From Leucosporidium creatinivorum (lineage: Eukaryota; Basidiomycota; Microbotryomycetes; Leucosporidiales; Leucosporidiaceae): a stretch of 64,000 bases of DNA. Numbering within the stretch: the first letter of the stretch is position 1; each line of letters starts with the position of its first letter. Below the pieces are notes generated by a model. The model worked only from the letters and a program-made list of their open reading frames with translations. It did not search any database and was not told the origin of the DNA. The DNA lies in the NCBI GenBank assembly GCA_001600635.1, contig BCKL01000004.1, positions 662,044 to 726,043 on the forward strand, written 5' to 3'. Position numbers and translations under genes: made by a program. Positions 45,571-57,925 of this stretch are shown piece by piece.

Positions 45571-46837
45571 CTCGAGCAAGGAGAGCCACTTGCGCGGGAG
45601 CTGCTGTTGGCGAGCTGAGTCCGGGCTTCTGGAGAGTGCAGCGAAGTGGAGAGAGGCTTCTGGCGAGCTGCTGTAGCTGACCGCGGTCGGGGAATGCGAG
45701 ACGAAGATGTGGAGTGAGGCAACCCGGGCGAACTTCGGTTTCGCGCTCCTTGGCCGATGAGAGTTGTATCACTTCGCGTCGACAGGATTTGAAGAGCACT
45801 GGGAGCAAGGCGAAGTGAAATCGAGCATCGTGTCTTGCCCTCTAGGCTGTTGCGAAGCGATACTGACCTCAGCTCGGCGAAGTGGGAGCTTGGCAGGCCT
45901 CTGCAGCCTCCGCAGAGCGTCTGCAGACAGTCCGAGCCGATGAGAGACGTTCCAAGACTAATACCGCTCCGCCTCAGCTCAATCAACACCGCGATACCCG
46001 ACTAGGATTCGCTTAAAGCAGCGCCGAGCGAGCGCCGAGGTGTCGAGGCGAGCTCTGATGTCTGTTCCAAGTCCCGCTGGAGCCTCTTCCGCTAGTGGTA
46101 CCATCTGTGAGAAATCTAAGGCCTCTAGCTGATAACGACGCACTCGCAATAGGCTTGACTGCCTCGTCTGGAATCTCGGCGTTGACGGCGATGGTCAATT
46201 GCGCCCGTGCAGAGGGCAAAGTGAAATAGTGCAGCCAGTAGTGCATAGCATGGATTGCTTTCGCGGTGGCAGGGCGCTCGACCGGCCCTGCTCTACTCCT
46301 TACAGCAGCTGAAAGCGCTTCGGCGAACCCTTCGGCGACCCCTTCGGCGACCCCTTTGCTGCCCTGCAGCGTGATTCGAGCTGAAGTGGCGCTCTGTAAG
46401 AATCTGGAGCAACCATAGTGCGACAATTTGTGACATCAATGTGTGCGAAGCGATACAGAACAGCTAAAACGAGAGGAAAGGCCTTCGTCGAACTCCCTCG
46501 GCGCTGCAGCTGTACGGGAAGCAGCGGGAGAAGGCTACTCGGAAATCCTATCAAACAATTCGGCAGTAGACCCGGCGTTTCATTTAACAAGTCAAAGTGA
46601 AGTTCCCGCTTCTGGAGCTCGCTGCGCAACAAGCCCCTTCGAGGAGGTCGAGATGTCGCCAGCTTGCTCTTCGTCCTCCTCCTTCGTCCTCTTTCGACAT
46701 CGTCTCGACCGCTCGTCGACCAACAACGCTCCATTGTGGCCTCGTCTAGCAGGCTCTCACCCAGGCTTTCCGCCTCTGGGCCAGCAGGCGCCGGGCGACG
46801 ACAATCGCTCCTCATCCCTGGAGTTCCCAAACGAGCG
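45571..46837. promoter_or_regulatory. 1.27-kb divergent spacer, HAP3 / glycosyltransferase-like gene
   Basis: The region must hold the promoters of both flanking genes. A minus-strand frame at 46013-46426 is open for about 137 codons, but its 5' end has no ATG and no family features, so it is not called. A short tandem repeat lies at 46316-46355. Confidence 0.45.
46316..46355. repeat. 12-bp tandem repeat, three units
   Basis: Three units of CTTCGGCGA(A/C)CC in a row, followed by a partial CTTTG. The unit contains the TCGGCG word that is common in introns and spacers of this window. Confidence 0.75.
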
Positions 46838-49440
46838 ATGAGACGCGCCGGGACGTCTCGTTCTCCGCTCAAAACAGCGGTGGTCACCATCTCTGTGCTC
46901 GCCCTACTCTACTGGTACTTCCGAAGCCCTTCCGCCGCCGCTTCAGTCAACCAAGCCGCCCCCACTCCTCAACCTCGATGGACGCCGCGAGGCAAGGGCC
47001 CCGGAGCTGGCGAGGTGCACGGCGATGCAAGAGACTTGGGATTCAAGCAGGAGGAGGAGCGAAAAGGGCCCCCGCCGCCTCAGCGCGTTCGAGTAGCTCC
47101 GCCAGACGGACCGCCAGCGAGGAAACCCATCCCTCCTCCAGCGCCGATCAGGAAGCAGCCCGTGGTGCCCAAGGATAGGGACGACGACTACGACAAGCCC
47201 GTCATTCGCAAGCAGCGCTTGGACGTCGAGGATGGAGATGCTGCCTTTGCCCGAGGCGCGAAGGCCGTCGATCGGCGAGTTGGAGCTCGTGAGGACGAGG
47301 GAGCGCCGCCGCCGCCGCCATTCAAGGACGACGACGACCTCGATGGAGCGCAGAACAAGAAGAAGGCCAAGTACGGCAAGGGCAAGAAGAAGCTGCCGTT
47401 GGGAGGAGGATGGAAGCCAGTCGACCCCGCTGCGCCGCCAGCTGCTGCTCAGGCCGACAAGAAGGCGCAGGACAAGTGGGGCAACTCGGGATGGCAAGCG
47501 AGGTTCAAGCAGAAGGGAGGAGTTGGAGCTGCTGGAGCCGGCGCCAAGGCTGCTGGCGACGATGAGGCTGCCGAGTTCGTGGTTTCTCGAGCTTCTTCTT
47601 CGGCGCAAAGCTAATCTCGCTATTGCACGCAGCTCGGCCGCATCGGAACCCGTAGCGCCTCAGCTTAGCCACCCGCTCGCCGCTCGCTACGCCAACTTCG
47701 ACCTCAGTCGCGACGGCAAGTCCGGAGACGATGAGGAGACTTTCCAAGCCAACCCGGGTCGCAAAGCCGTCGACCTCAGTTCATCACCAACGCACAACCT
47801 CACCGTTTGTGCTCTCATCCCTGGAGAGAGCCGCTTCCTTCCTGAGTGGCTGCTCTACCACCGCCTGCTCGGCGTTGACAAATTCATCCTCTACGACACT
47901 TCCGCCGGCGCCGCCGTAGGAGGTGAGCTGCCTTCCTTTTTTGGTCGAAGCTCAGACCTGACGTTGGACTATCACAGCTGCTGAAGTCGACGGATTGGCC
48001 GACCGCATGCAAGCCGAAGGCAAGGGCGAGCTCGGTCCAACCGCCGAAGAGATCAAGGCGAATGTTGCCCGCGCTTCAGGGACTGGTCTCGACTCTGGTA
48101 TGCCCAGGCTCTTGTCTGAGCTACAGTATCCGCTTACCGTCCTGTTGGCCCTCAGACGGTCTCATCTACGGCGACCGGATCGCTGGACTGGAGCGGTGGA
48201 TAGAGGCGGGCGTTGTCGACGTCAACTACATGAAGTTCAAGGGTGAGTTGAGCTCCTGCCATATTCCTCTACCGAGCTGACTTCCTCCGTGGCAGACTCG
48301 AAGAGCGCCACCCACTTCCATCAAGACTTCATCGACCACTGCTCGGCGCGCTACTCCAAGTCGACCAACTGGCTGGTTCATATCGATATTGACGAGTGAG
48401 CTGTCTATGACCTGTTGCCAGAGGCTCCCCGTAACTAACCTCACCTCCTCGCAGGTTCCTCTACATGACGGCGCCCCTCTACGGCAGCAACTCGCCTTAC
48501 CAAGACGGCGCCCGTCCTCCTTTGAGCTCCGACATCCCCGAGGGCACTTCTCCATGGCGCTATCCTCTTCACGACCTCCTCGCTCGGCCAGCGACCGCCG
48601 ACGCTGCATGCATCCCGATCCCTCAGCTCAAGTACCGCAACCTCGGCGTTCGCGAGCTCGCCAAGGGTCAGAGTGTACTCGGGACTCAGACCATGAGGGA
48701 TGCGATCAAGCATGGCAACTCGCCCGAGAAGGTTCATTGCTCACCAACTCGCTCGCCAGACGGGCAGGAAAGCTCACCCTCCTCGTTCGCAGACCCTCCT
48801 TCACACCGCCTACACGACTGGGTTCGTCAAGTTCGATGGTCCTCACTCGTGCAAGGTCTCCTCTTCTGCCGAGCGTCCCGAATCGGTCACCGACGAGATT
48901 AAGAACTCGCAAGGCATGGTCATCCAGGAGGGCGGAACGTACTCGTCTACTCGTCTTCCTACCGAGCCGTTAGCCATTGCTCGTCAGTACTGGTGTACTT
49001 GATGCCTTTCCTCTTCTGACTTGCTTGTTCCCACAGACTTCGTCCAGCGTGATCTCGCCGACTGCCACACCAAGCTCGGCGCCGTTGACGACCCCAACGC
49101 GGTTCAGTCAAAGGGTCGCGGAGCCGTCATCTGCGAGGAGCACTACATGCCATCGCAGGAGGAGGTTGATTCTCGCTCCTTCAACGCCGACAGCCAGAAC
49201 CGCTTCCTCCTTCGCACTCCTCCGTAGGTCGACTCGTCGCGCTCGACTCGCTCGATCTGCCGCTGACCCCGTCCACCCCTACACAGAGAGGGAACCGTAG
49301 TCGAGGATCCTCGCATGGCCAACAGCTGGGCATCGAAGGCGACCAAGGCTATTCTGCAGAGGTGGAAGCAGGGCAGCAGCGCCGCGACTGAGCGGGAGAT
49401 TCGAGCGGCGAGGAAGCAGGTCCGCATCCTGAACCTCTGA
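46838..49440 (+). CDS. Type II membrane glycosyltransferase-like protein (GT92/DUF23-like)
   Basis: Secretory-pathway protein. The N-terminus MRRAGTSRSPLKTAVVTISV then LALLYWYF is a basic tail plus one membrane anchor, as in Golgi type II enzymes. A long Pro/Lys/Asp-rich stem follows (to about 47574). Splicing with a GTTCGT donor at 47575 leads to the catalytic part: LTVCALIPGESRFLPEWLLY, HRLLGVDKFILYDTSAG, GLERWIEAGVVDVNYMKFK, SKSTNWLVHIDIDEFLYM (DxD-like DIDE), a long loop with PIPQLKYRNLGVRE, and TGFVKFDGPHSCK. The EWLLYHRLLGVDKFILYD and IDIDEF pair is typical of GT92/DUF23 and related glycosyltransferases. The intron at 48732-48792 uses GTTCAT. It ends KQVRILNL. Sugar donor and acceptor are unknown. 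Confidence 0.8.
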
Positions 49441-49702
49441 GCTCAGGGTGGATGAGCAGCTATGCGATATGATGATGATGACGATGGATGATGCGACGGA
49501 GGTAGCTATTGATGTACAGCAGTATTTATCGACCTTCTTGCGGCTCGACCGAGCGAGGCGGCGAATGGAAAAGGGCTGCTTCGATCGCCTCGACATGGCT
49601 TCTGCTCTCCTACAGCAGCGCTTTGCCCTGACAGCGACTCAATATCACTCTCTGAACCTCGCACTCGACCGACATCTGGAGAGCTTTGAACGTCGATTGA
49701 CA

Positions 49703-51482
49703 TTACGCCAGCTCAATCACCTTTACGGTCTTATCAAAGCCACAGGACACGAACGCCACCTTTCCGTTCCTCTCCAGACACACCACATCCTTCACCACCG
49801 AGCTCCCGCGATCCTGCTCCCTCCTCATCCTCGCCCTCTCGGTCCTCACCTCCGCTGAGACCCCATCCTCCTCCTCCTCAATCGGCGCCGCGACTCCATG
49901 CGCCCCAATCTTTGCTCGCACACTATCCCTCAGATCGACGAGACGCAGGACTCCATCTTCCGAGTTGACAAGGATGCCCGTGCCGTCTGGTAGCCACGAG
50001 TGCCGGGGAGTGAAGAAGTCGGATTGAGCGGCCGAGGTGTGCAGGGTCGAGAGACGGAGGTTGGAGTGGAAGGGGTAGAGGAGGATGCGGGAGTTTTCGG
50101 TGGAGGTTTGGAGGGCGAGGATGGGGAGATGAGGGTGGATGGTGATGAAGAGGCTGCGAGGGAGGAGAACGCGGTCAGCATTGAAGGGCGAGGATGTACC
50201 GGGCGACAGCCGTGAGGGTGTCGACTCACACTGAGAAAGAGATCCAATCATCATTGTTCTCGTTGAGGTTGAAGCCCGAAAGCGCCCAATCGTCATCACC
50301 CGCCGTCTTGCCCGGCAATCGAGTCTCGTGCAAGATGTTGTCGTCTCGCGCCGAGTAGACGAGGTAATCCGACTTGGGGAGGAAGACCGCCGCTTCGGGG
50401 TTGGTGCGAGTCTTGATGATGCGGCGCTGGACGATGGAGATGGTGGGGGAGGTAGCGAGCTCGTCGGGCTCCTCGTCGTCGAGCAGCGCAGGCGCATCGG
50501 AGAGATCAACGGCCTTCTCGATAACCTCGTAGACAACGATCTGCTTGTCGTAGCCGAGAGTGGCGATCCAGCGTCCATCTGGACCTGCGCACGGGAAGGA
50601 CGAATAAGCTCGGCGAAGAGCAAGCGAGCGAAAGCAAGCGCGACTCACTCCAGATGGCCGAGACGATGTACTTGAGGTGATCCCGCATCTCGTGCACACG
50701 TTCTCGAGTGACGAGGTCGACCACCACCACTGTTCCTTCCATGGTGGCGGCGCAGACGAAGCGAGGGTGTCGGGGATGGGCAGCGAAGGAGAGGACGGGA
50801 GAAGGTAGGGAGTGGGTGTCGAGGAGCTCGTAGTTGTCCGAGCGGTAGATCTTGAGTGTACGGTCGACGGAGGCGGTGATGAAACAGGGAATCGACTCGC
50901 TGTGAAGGCTGAAGGGTCAGCGGATGCGAAGCCTTGCGAAGGGCGAAGGGCCTACCTCTTGAACCGAAGCTCAGCAGAGTTCCAAGTGCGCTTCGGGAAG
51001 ACTCCTGGCTTGACACTGAGTACATTTGTGCCGTCCCGAATAGCAGTGGTGACCTGTAGGACGACGCTCAGCTCTGCTCAGCGGAGAGGCCCCACCTCGC
51101 GAGCTCACCTTCTCGGGAATGGCAGCAGACAACTCCAGGTCAAGCAGCTCAGCTTCCAGCGGTGCTGGCGCGATAGATAGTGATGCTATCCGACTTGAGA
51201 TCCAGGACTCGACAATGTCGCGCAGGTCGGGTTGATTCGAGGTAAGGCTGGCGTCATTGAGGCTGAGCTCGGGGTGTTCGACACCACTCTCTCGTTGAAA
51301 GCTGGCCAGGGTGTCCTTGTAGCCTGTGGAGGAGAAGCGTCAGCCGATGGGAGCGGCGAAAGAAGCGAAGAGCGCTCACCTGCTTGCTGAAGGAAGCGAG
51401 CGACGAGCTTGTGAGCGGCGACCGTAGCGTTGTCGCCATCCTGACGCTGTGGTAGAGTAGCTGCAGGCGTTGGAGGAGCCAT
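49703..51482 (-). CDS. LisH and WD40-repeat protein
   Basis: The N-terminus from ATG 51482 reads MAPPTPAATLPQRQDGDN, then a LisH motif, AAHKLVARFLQQAGYKDTLA followed by SFQRE, a dimerisation element. After a linker comes a WD40 propeller: SESIPCFITASVDRTLKIYR, LSFAAHPRHPRFVCAATMEG, MRDHLKYIVSAIWSGPDGRW, IATLGYDKQIVVYEV, YLVYSARDDNILHETRLPGK, HPHLPILALQTSTENSRILL, WLPDGTGILVNSEDGVLRLV and GKVAFVSCGFDKTVKVIELA, about seven blades. WD signatures are degenerate. The gene product is a likely scaffold; I cannot name an ortholog. Start codons of this gene and BCS1 are only about 109 bases apart. The frame upstream of the ATG is open but offers only a GTG. Confidence 0.8.
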
Positions 51483-51591
51483 CTGAATGTAGTCAAGAAC
51501 GAGCGATGATGAGGCAGCAGCAAGAGAGGCGATTGCGAGCCTTCGCAGCTTCCCCTCTGCCAAATCGCTCGTTTCGGACGCCTCAACCACA
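51483..51591. promoter_or_regulatory. Very short divergent promoter, LisH-WD40 / BCS1
   Basis: Only 109 bases separate two outward-facing ATGs, so both genes must use a compact bidirectional promoter or have overlapping leaders. Confidence 0.5.
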
Positions 51592-53425
51592 ATGAGCTTA
51601 CTCGGTGGAGCAAAAGCACCAGCGCAAGCAGCACCGGCTGCTCCTGCTCAACCTACCTCGGTCGACTCGGCGCTGCCCGTAGAGCTCGAAGGCATCGCGA
51701 CAGCCGAGAAGCCCTCTGGTCTACGAGGGATGATGGGGAGCTACCTCGACTCAAAGTGAGCTCTTAGCAGTTCTCTGCTACCTATAGAGCTAATGCTGCT
51801 CCCCTGCAGTCCCTACTTCTCCGCCGGCTTCGGACTAATGGTGCGTTCTCGCGGCCAGCGCTCTCTCGGTGTAGAGCTGACTCGCTCGGCTTCGGACAGG
51901 CAGTAGGCGTAGGCCTCACATTTCTCCGTCGGTCAGCTGTCCAGGCAGCGACCCTCGCCCAACGTCGCATGCTCGTCTCTCTCGAAATATCCTCAAAGGA
52001 CCCTTCCTACCTCTGGTTCCTGCAGTGGATGTCCCACCAAGCTGCGCGACAGGCAGCAGTAGCTGCTGCACCTCTGCGAGGGATCGAAGGGCTCGCCTCG
52101 CGGATACGGAGCCATGAGTTGGCGGTGGAGACCAAGTACGAACAGCGGCAGGATGGCAGTTCGAGTGCAGAGTTCAGCTTGGTGCCGGGTCCGGGTACAC
52201 ATTACTTCCGTTACAAGAGCGCTTGGTTCCAGGTGAGTCGTCTCGCCGTACTTCGAGGTGCAGATGAGCGCCGAGCTGATCCCTCCTCCTTGCCCTTCAC
52301 CGAAAAGGTCAAGCGTGAACGAGCCACCAACATGCTCGACCTCAACTCTGGCACACCATGGGAGACGGTGATGCTCACCACCCTGTCTCGAGACCGAGAT
52401 CTCTTCCCTGGACTCCTCGCCGAAGCTCGAGTACTCGCTCAAGCAGCCCAAGTCGGCCGAACCGTCATCTACACCGCATGGGGCGCCGAGTGGAAGCCGT
52501 TCGGACGGCCACGGATGAGAAGGATGCTGGAGAGTGTCGTACTGGATGCGGGAGTCAAGGAGAGGATCGTCGACGATGTCAAGGCCTTCATGAAGCGCGG
52601 GCGCTGGTACTTTGAGCGAGGTGAGTTCGCTAACAGACCTCGCAGGCAATCCGCGCCAGCTCGCTCACGATTTTCCGACTCGCAGGCATCCCCTACCGTC
52701 GAGGATACCTCCTGCACGGCCCTCCCGGATCGGGCAAGTCGTCGTTCATCCAGGCGCTCGCCGGCTCGCTGGAGTACAACATCTGCGTTCTCAACCTCTC
52801 CGAGCGCGGCCTCACGGACGACAAGCTCAACCATCTCCTCGCCAACGCTCCCGAGCGGAGCATCGTCTTGCTCGAGGACATCGACGCTGCCTTCACGGGC
52901 CGAACTCAGAGCGGCGACCCTGGGTGCGCTTCGCCTGATCTCCAGACGTCTTCATCCATCGACTGACGTTTCTCGTTACCTCGCAACAGCTTCTCGGGCA
53001 ATGTCACCTTCTCGGGCCTCCTCAACGCCCTCGACGGCGTCGCCTCCTCGACCTCCCAGCGCATCCTCTTCCTCACCACCAACCACATCGACCGCCTCGA
53101 TCCTGCCCTTATCCGACCGGGACGAGTAGATCTCAAGGAGCTCATCGACGACGCCACACCGCATCAAGTCTCGGAGCTGTTCCGTCGATTCTACGGAGGA
53201 GATGGGGAGGAGGCGCTCGGCGCTGAGGAGTTGGAGACGTTGGGCAAGGCGCTGAGGGAGAAGGTGGAGCAGGGCGTGAAGGATGATATGCGGGTCAGCA
53301 TGGCTGCTGTGCAGGGTCACTTCATTAGGACGAGCGCGAAGGAGGCGATTGACGGATGGGACGAGCTGGCGAGGACGGCCAAGGAGGATGCGAGTGCTAG
53401 GGCAAGGTTCGCATCGAGTCCATAG
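51592..53425 (+). CDS. BCS1: Mitochondrial BCS1-type AAA ATPase
   Basis: Inner-membrane AAA ATPase that translocates the folded Rieske iron-sulfur protein during complex III assembly. The N-terminus is [12 protein letters not shown] and an Ala/Pro-rich stretch. A 30-nt exon (about 51811-51840) gives [10 protein letters not shown]. The membrane segment [20 protein letters not shown] follows, then the BCS1-specific domain ([60 protein letters not shown]). The AAA module has Walker [21 protein letters not shown], Walker [13 protein letters not shown], and [22 protein letters not shown] with the Arg finger. It ends ARARFASSP. The GW.PF-type motif [18 protein letters not shown] is typical of BCS1. 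Length and domain order are normal. Confidence 0.95.
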
Positions 53426-53642
53426 ACCTGTAGCAGAGCAATAGAAGCTTTCTCCGCTCGCATAGCCACTCTTGTTCGACGCTGAGCTCGCGAGAGACTT
53501 CGCCGAGACTTGCGACCGGGCCACCAGAGGTGGTGAAAGGTATCAAGTTAGCTGGAGTGTATATAGCTAGGGCTAGTGGGTACTGCTATGGAGGGAATTA
53601 TGCATCTAAACAAAACAAAATGGGGGTGAACTGCTTCTAGCT

Positions 53643-56600
53643 CTACTGCTTGGCCGTTGCCTTGCGAATGGTCTTCTCGGCCTTGCTGTAAGCCTTCTTG
53701 ACCTTGTCCTCCCTCAGCTTGATGGTGTGCACGGTCGGTAGGAGGAGTGCTGGTGCGAAGGAGGGTGGTGGGAGGTTGTGGAGCCAGTGGAGGATCGACT
53801 CGCGAGTGGGGAAGAGGGTGGGATCGTCGAGGTGCGAGAGCTCGAGGATGGCGAGGGCGACCCGGAGACGGTAGGTAGAGTCGAAGAGGATGAGGTCGGT
53901 GATGCGGAAGGCGGAAGCCCAGGGGAGAGTGTCGCAGAAGAGGGAGGAGAGCCAGCGGGTGAGGAACATGGAGGGGTCGATGCCGAACTGGAGCTGTGAG
54001 TGAAAGAAGAGGTCAGTTCGGTCGGCGCGAATTGATGGGCGTGTAAGAGGAGCTCACGAAGCGCTTGGCGAGCTTGGGCTCGGCCGACTCGAGCACAAAG
54101 CCGAAAGCGAGAGTCGCGATGCGAAGCTCCTCGCGCCCGGCAGGGAAGAACTGCTTCATGTCCCAGTTCTTGACGAGCGAGACGAGGGTCCAGAAAGCGA
54201 GCTCCCCGTCTCCGACTTGCGAGAGTATGAGGCCACCGACGAAGCCCATCGCGGGCGAGTAGCCGAGGTCTTGATTGTAGCGCGCGAAAGCCTGCCAGCG
54301 AGGAAGAAGTCAGCGCTCGCTCGCTCGCTTGTCGGCGAGGAAAGGGCTCACCTTCAGCACCAAGCAGAGCTCTTCCCGCCCAGCAGACTCGGGGGCGAAT
54401 TGAGGGTGGTTCTGAAGCGTTTTGGCGAGGTCGGCTTCGATCTGGTCGAAAACGGGGAGGTGCTGGTCCATCTTGCAGAGAGTCTGCGAAAGAGTCGGCG
54501 AGTCAGTAGAGGTCGAATGAGGAAGCACGCTGAACACTTACCGAGAAGTAGCCCTCGATGCGAACGTCCTCGGTCCCGGCGAGCGAGCACCATACCCTGC
54601 CTCGGACACTCGCTGGGATGCCAGCATGCACCAAAGTCCTCATCTTCTTGCTCTTCCTCATCACACTCGGGCTCATGCTGCCCAGCGCCTTGATCCACCT
54701 CAGCTCCTTCGCCCGGTGGTTCTCGATCGACTGCTCGTCGAGCGCCATCGAGAGAGGTCGTCCTGCGCCGTTGACGTGCGTCGAGTAGGCGCTCGCCGGC
54801 GTATGAAGGGAGTTGACACCGTGACCGCTCTCCGAGGATCCCGAGTCGTCGTAGCTCCTGCTCGAGGCGGCCATGGAGGGTCGGCCGAGAGGAGTGCTCG
54901 GCGATCTCAGCTCCTCGACCCGATCGTTCTCCTCGCCCTCCTGCCCTTCTCCGCCAGGTTGCAGGATGTCGCGAAGAGGCTTGACCATCTCGAACTCGAC
55001 TCCTCGGCCGAGCTTGACCGTCTCGTCCTCGAAGTCCTTGCTCGAGATGCCCTTCGTGGCTGGGAAGGCGCCGTTGGACTGAGTGGCGCCCTCGGCTCGA
55101 CCGGAGAGTTTGCGCGTGAAGAGGCCCTTAGACGACTTGTGGTTGAGGCGGCGAGGAGAGGGAGGCTGTTGGGAAGGGATGGGAGGAGGCGTCGGCGAGG
55201 AGAAGACGTCGCGGCTGGCGAGGGAAGCGAGGGAGGTGGTCGAGTGGGAGGGTGCCATATCGACCGAGGTCGGCGAGCTGATGTTGAGCATCTGCGCCGG
55301 CGACTGAGCGAGGGTTTGCTGTTGCTGCGGAGTCTTGACGCGAAGGTTGGGCTTGCGAAGCTTGTTCGAGGGTTGCGAGGTCTCCCTCAGCAGGCTGTTG
55401 TTCGACCTCTCGCGCTCCCTCGCAGTCGTGCGCCACTCGTCGGCAAACGAGCTTGCTGAAGGACTGCTGCTGTTGCTGTTGACGGTGAAGGCTGGGCTTG
55501 TCGGCGTTGATGCCGAAGCGCCGCTGGCGAGGGCGGACGAGGAGGAGGTGGAGGGAGGGTGTAGAGCATACTGGGCGGGCTCACCGTCGGCCGAAGGAAT
55601 GGTGAGTTTCGGTCGTCGGTTGCCTCGGAGCTGAGGCGCGTTCGGATCGTCGTAGTAGGTCGCCGAGGGCCCGCTGTATTCGAGGCGGCGGCTGGGAGCC
55701 GCTGGAGTAGCGCCCTGTACGGTGAGGGAGGGAGGACTCGCTGGAGAGTAGAGTGTCGAGATGGGCGAGGAGACGTAGGAGGTGGTGGAAGAGGGAGTGA
55801 GGGGAGAGCTGGCGGCGCCGAAGACGTCGCGAGGGCTGCTCGTTTGTACGGGCGAGTGGGAGGCCGCCCGCCACATCGGAGCTCCGGGAACGGAGCCGAT
55901 GACAGGTGCGCCGATGACGAGGCCCTTGATGGACTTGCGGCGAGCGTTTGGTGCGCGAGTGCGAGTTGGGGAGTCGGGAAGGGCGGAAGAAGCTGGAGGA
56001 GGGGCGACGTTGCTGGAGCGAGGTGTGGACGAAGGGTCGGCTTCGACTTTGAAGTGTCGGTCGAAGAGACGGCGAGCGGCATCGAGCTCGTCGGCGGCAT
56101 CGTCGAGGTGGGTGGTCTCCGAAGGGGGTGAGCTAGAGAGGGTGCTGTGGCTGGAGCGGATGGACGCGAGAGAGTCGATAGTCGAGGAACGAGGGAAGAT
56201 GGTGGAAAGGCGAGGGATGTTGGCCATGTCGAACGAGTCGGTAGATGATCTCGGCGGAGCGGGCACCTCGAGCTCAGCCTCCTTGTCTCCTTCGAAGCCT
56301 CGCGAGTTCATCGCCTCCATCCGGACCCTCAAGTCGCTAGCAGCGCCAAAACGGAACGGCGAAGGCTGCACGGCGGTAGGAGCGAGCCTGGTGCGCACCG
56401 GCGACTCGAACTCCTCCAACACCTCCTGCTCGTCCCTCGCCGTCTCCCCATCGCTGAGCTTGGCGTTCGTCGGTCCGCTCTCTGGCGTGACATTGCCGGT
56501 TCGGTTGCCAGTCGAGGTGGCTACGGAGGCCATCGAATATCGGTACGAGTCGAAGATGAAGGCGAGCGTGTGGTCCTCGCCGCCGGGCGTGTTGGGTCCG

Positions 56601-57925
56601 CTGCCGTCGCTCGTATCGCTCCTCCAGCTCGCGTCCGACGTCTTTGGTAGCCGAATGAATGATGGGTGGTGCGAAGAGGGTGAAGAGAAGGCCGAGGGAA
56701 GGTTGGGCATGTCGTCGATACTCGGTCCGTCCGAGACCTTGTACTGACTCGCGGTAGTAGCGAGGCTGGCGTCGGAGAACTGGCTCCGTAGAGCTTGCGG
56801 TGGAAGAGCGATGGCCGGTGGCGGCGTCGGAGGTAATGGAGGACGTTGTGATGTTTGAGGTGGGGGACCGCCGAGAGGGTTGCCGACGGTGGGCGTGTAG
56901 CTACGAGGAGCGGGGAAGGGGAAGTTCTCGATGATGGGGTACTTGTCGGTTGGCTCGTCGGAAGAGTGTGGTGATTGGAAGGCGAGGTGCCGAGCGGGCG
57001 ACTGGCCGCGAATCGCCACTGAAGGCGACCATGTAGGAAGAGGAGGAGTGACGGCGTCGTGGCCGTTGCTGGAGCCCGAGCCATCAAAGTCGGAGGATGG
57101 TGAGGTAACGAGAGATGGGGTTGCGACAGAAGCGGTCGAAGGAGAGTGGGGAAATGGGAGGAAGGCGCCAGGGAGCTCGGCGACGGGCGGCAGAGTAGCG
57201 TCTACGTTAGGCGCAGAAGGTCAGCCTCGTTGTCGGGCGCTGAAGTGCCATGCATCACTCACCTTGGCCCCAGTACGCTTTTGCCGGACCCTGTACTCGT
57301 CCAGCGTTCTCAATTCCCAAGCCCAAGCCCGCGACATTGGTCCTCCTCCGCCGAGCACGAGCATCTTCGACGCCTCCGAGGTCCATCTCGTCCGCAAGAA
57401 CTTCCAAGTCCGTCCTGTGCTTCTCTACTTCCTTCCTGGCCGAGGTCGCGCCAGCCTCAAGCTCGGAGTGCGAGGAATGCGCGCTCGGCTGGGGTTGCGC
57501 CGGCGGTGAGATCGTCGGTGAGGATAGGCGCGAGGAGAGGACTGGCCGCTTAAGCTTGGTGGTGAAGGTGACCGAGTCGGCAAAGAAGCATCCCACGACA
57601 TCCTCGCAAAGGCCCTACAGATAGCGGAGCAACAACAAACGCGCGCGGAGGGACGGTCAGCTCTGGCGAGGTCGCTGCACCTCGACAGGGCGCTGCTGCA
57701 GCTAAGAGAGCTCACCAAGTACATATTATCGCTCCCCAGATCCATGAGCACAATAATCTCGTCGCCCTCGAGGAACATCAAATCCTCCGGCCTCAGCGCT
57801 TCCTGGTCCTGCGAGCCGACCGCTCGACCTATTCCTCCTTTGGCGGCGAAGCGTTGCCAGCTGATGAGAGCTGCTGATGAGAGAGGGAAGGAGGGTGCCG
57901 TGGGGAGAGGTACAGGCAGCGCCAT
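53643..57925 (-). CDS. SH3-like/TBC-domain protein, probable catalytically dead Rab-GAP
   Basis: The N-terminus from ATG 57925 has an SH3-like fold signature (residues about 43-85: LRPEDLMFLEGDEIIVLMDL, then GLCEDVVGCFFADSVTF). A coiled region and more than 700 residues of Ser/Pro/Thr-rich disorder follow, then a TBC domain: RIEGYFSTLCKMDQHLPVFD, QIEADLAKTLQNHPQF, AFARYNQDLGYSPAMGFVGG, FWTLVSLVKNWDMKQFF, LAKRFLQFGIDPSMFLTRWL and the helical end DKVKKAYSKAEKTIRKA. TBC proteins stimulate Rab GTP hydrolysis with an Arg finger (IxxDxxR) and a Gln finger (YxQGM). Here the positions read IEADLAK (Lys codon at 54421-54423) and YSPAM (Pro codon at 54253-54255), so both catalytic residues are replaced. 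The likely role is Rab binding or scaffolding. Introns are short; the big exon is about 57019-54543. Confidence 0.82.

Noticed and set aside
46013-46426. 137-codon minus-strand open frame in the HAP3 spacer with a three-fold 12-base repeat.
   Set aside because: It has no ATG at the start of the frame, no splice-linked extension and no recognisable domain; GC-rich spacers here often leave such frames open by chance.
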